Source: Arthrobacter sp. zg-Y919 (lineage in GTDB: Bacteria > Actinomycetota > Actinomycetes > Actinomycetales > Micrococcaceae). From it: a DNA stretch of 64,000 bases. Positions within the stretch are counted from its first letter, which is position 1. Each line of letters opens with the position of its first letter. This document shows, piece after piece, positions 63,291 through 64,000 of the stretch. The notes beneath the pieces are model-generated. The model had not been told where the DNA came from. It ran no database searches and saw only the letters and a program-made list of their open reading frames with translations. Location of the stretch: contig NZ_CP126242.1 of the NCBI RefSeq assembly GCF_030142045.1, positions 1,240,001 to 1,304,000 on the forward strand, written 5' to 3'. A program made the position numbers and the translations under genes.

Positions 63291-64000
63291 TTGGGCTCTG
63301 ACACCGTTGAAAACACTGCGCTGCGGCTGCGAGCGGTCCTTGAGATCCTCGCCGCAGAGGACCCGTCAGTCACCGGCAAGGTCAGCCGGGATAAGGTGCT
63401 CGGCGCGGCCCTGGACCGGGTTCCGCTCGCAGGACGCGAAGCAGAGACCCTGGCCAGCGGCACCACCCGTGGCGAGCGTGCCCTGGTCAACGCCACCACC
63501 AAGCTGGTCAAGGCCGGCTGGATCCTCAAGGAAGCCCGCTCCGGCTGGAGCATCACCAGCCAGGGCCGCCAGGCCCTCCAGGACTTCCCGGAGCCGGCGC
63601 ACCTCTCCGCCGCACTGAACGGCAAGCCCGCACCCGCACCCGCACCCGTCTCCCCGGCCGAGGAAGTCGTGGAAGAAGCCCTGCGCGACGCCGTCGCCGT
63701 TCCCTCGGCCCCCGCGGAGCAGCACGGCTCCCACCCGGAGACCGACGACTATGAGCCGTCCTTCCCGCAGCCGGAATCCGTCGCCCTCGCCGGTGACTTC
63801 GGCGCCGCGCTCGGCATCGAGGACTGGGACCCCGCCGGTGCGCAGTTCGTGTTCGACCGCCACGACGAACTGTGGAAGCTCACGCTGGACCTTCCCGAAG
63901 GCACGTACGCCTACAAGGTGGCCCTGAACGGTTCCTGGGACGAGAACTACGGGTTCGACGCGCACCGCGACGGCGGAAACATTGAAACCCACCACGAGGG
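63291..64000 (+). CDS. Start of a pullulanase/alpha-amylase-like protein with N-terminal winged-helix-like domain (partial)
   Basis: The reading frame is open to the window edge (236 codons seen). The first 100 residues look like a winged-helix domain with TRGERALVNATTKLVKAGWILKEARSGWSITSQGRQAL, similar to the N-terminal Mrr-type module. An acidic Pro/Ala-rich linker follows. Then comes a carbohydrate-enzyme module with VALAGDFGAALGIEDWDPAGAQF and YAYKVALNGSWDENYGF, the X25-like domain found before pullulanase catalytic cores. No signal peptide is present, so it is probably cytoplasmic. TTG start, with AAAGGAA 5-6 bases upstream. The catalytic part lies beyond the window. Confidence 0.75.
   Translation, partial: MGSDTVENTALRLRAVLEILAAEDPSVTGKVSRDKVLGAALDRVPLAGREAETLASGTTRGERALVNATTKLVKAGWILKEARSGWSITSQGRQALQDFPEPAHLSAALNGKPAPAPAPVSPAEEVVEEALRDAVAVPSAPAEQHGSHPETDDYEPSFPQPESVALAGDFGAALGIEDWDPAGAQFVFDRHDELWKLTLDLPEGTYAYKVALNGSWDENYGFDAHRDGGNIETHHE

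Overview
The window is about 68% GC by eye, dense with genes, and looks like chromosome from a Micrococcaceae actinobacterium close to Arthrobacter. The reasons are the gene order tig-clpP1-clpP2-clpX, ileS-folC-DUF4233-ndk, rne-rplU-rpmA-obgE-proB-proA-nadD-rsfS, a class Ib nrdHIEF operon, a mycothiol-type DinB protein, many GTG/TTG starts, and several genes that look leaderless. There is no insertion sequence, prophage, integrase or CRISPR array.

Layout. 1-5.4 kb: tRNA-Pro, trigger factor, the ClpP1P2/ClpX protease and a DsbA-like thiol protein, closed by a two-way terminator. 5.4-8.4 kb (minus): valS and a small membrane protein. 8.4-9.7 kb: a two-copy repeat and a DUF559-type nuclease-like protein. 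9.7-16.6 kb: an SDR, an ileS T-box leader, ileS, folC, a DUF4233 membrane protein and ndk. 16.6-19.1 kb: a PRISE-like reductase, a maltokinase-cap-like protein and VKOR. 19.5-31.6 kb: RNase E/G, ribosomal proteins L21/L27, Obg, proline synthesis, NAD synthesis (nadD), RsfS and a phosphoglycerate-mutase-like phosphatase. 31.6-33.6 kb: two identical tRNA-Ala genes, then pnuC with the Nudix-type NAD regulator NrtR. 33.6-41.5 kb: YhhN, a lactone oxidase/racemase-like pair, a desaturase, an App1-like phosphatase, an FUSC protein and a LysR regulator. 41.5-46 kb: nrdHIEF with a rich control region. 46-54.5 kb: mixed small enzymes, an ABC exporter, ArfB, a WYL regulator and a MOSC protein. 54.5-60.5 kb: a DNA-damage region with umuDC and the SRAP protein, two SOS boxes and an uncharacterised 109-residue protein. 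60.5-64 kb: an aldo/keto reductase, a thioesterase, a lipoate-ligase-like protein and the start of a pullulanase-like gene that runs off the window.

How it fits together. Most genes are housekeeping: protein folding and turnover, tRNA charging, ribosome assembly, NAD and deoxynucleotide supply. The most distinctive part is the SOS-type cluster. UmuD lines up residue for residue with the E. coli protein but has Arg in place of catalytic Lys97. A perfect or near-perfect LexA box lies between SRAP and an unknown gene, covering that gene's leaderless -10 element. Other points worth attention are an NrtR with an intact Nudix box next to a palindrome upstream of pnuC, a T-box whose sequestrator pairs exactly with the ileS Shine-Dalgarno, and DnaA-like plus NrdR-like sites before nrdH.

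Limits: all family assignments come from reading motifs; no database search or folding program was run.
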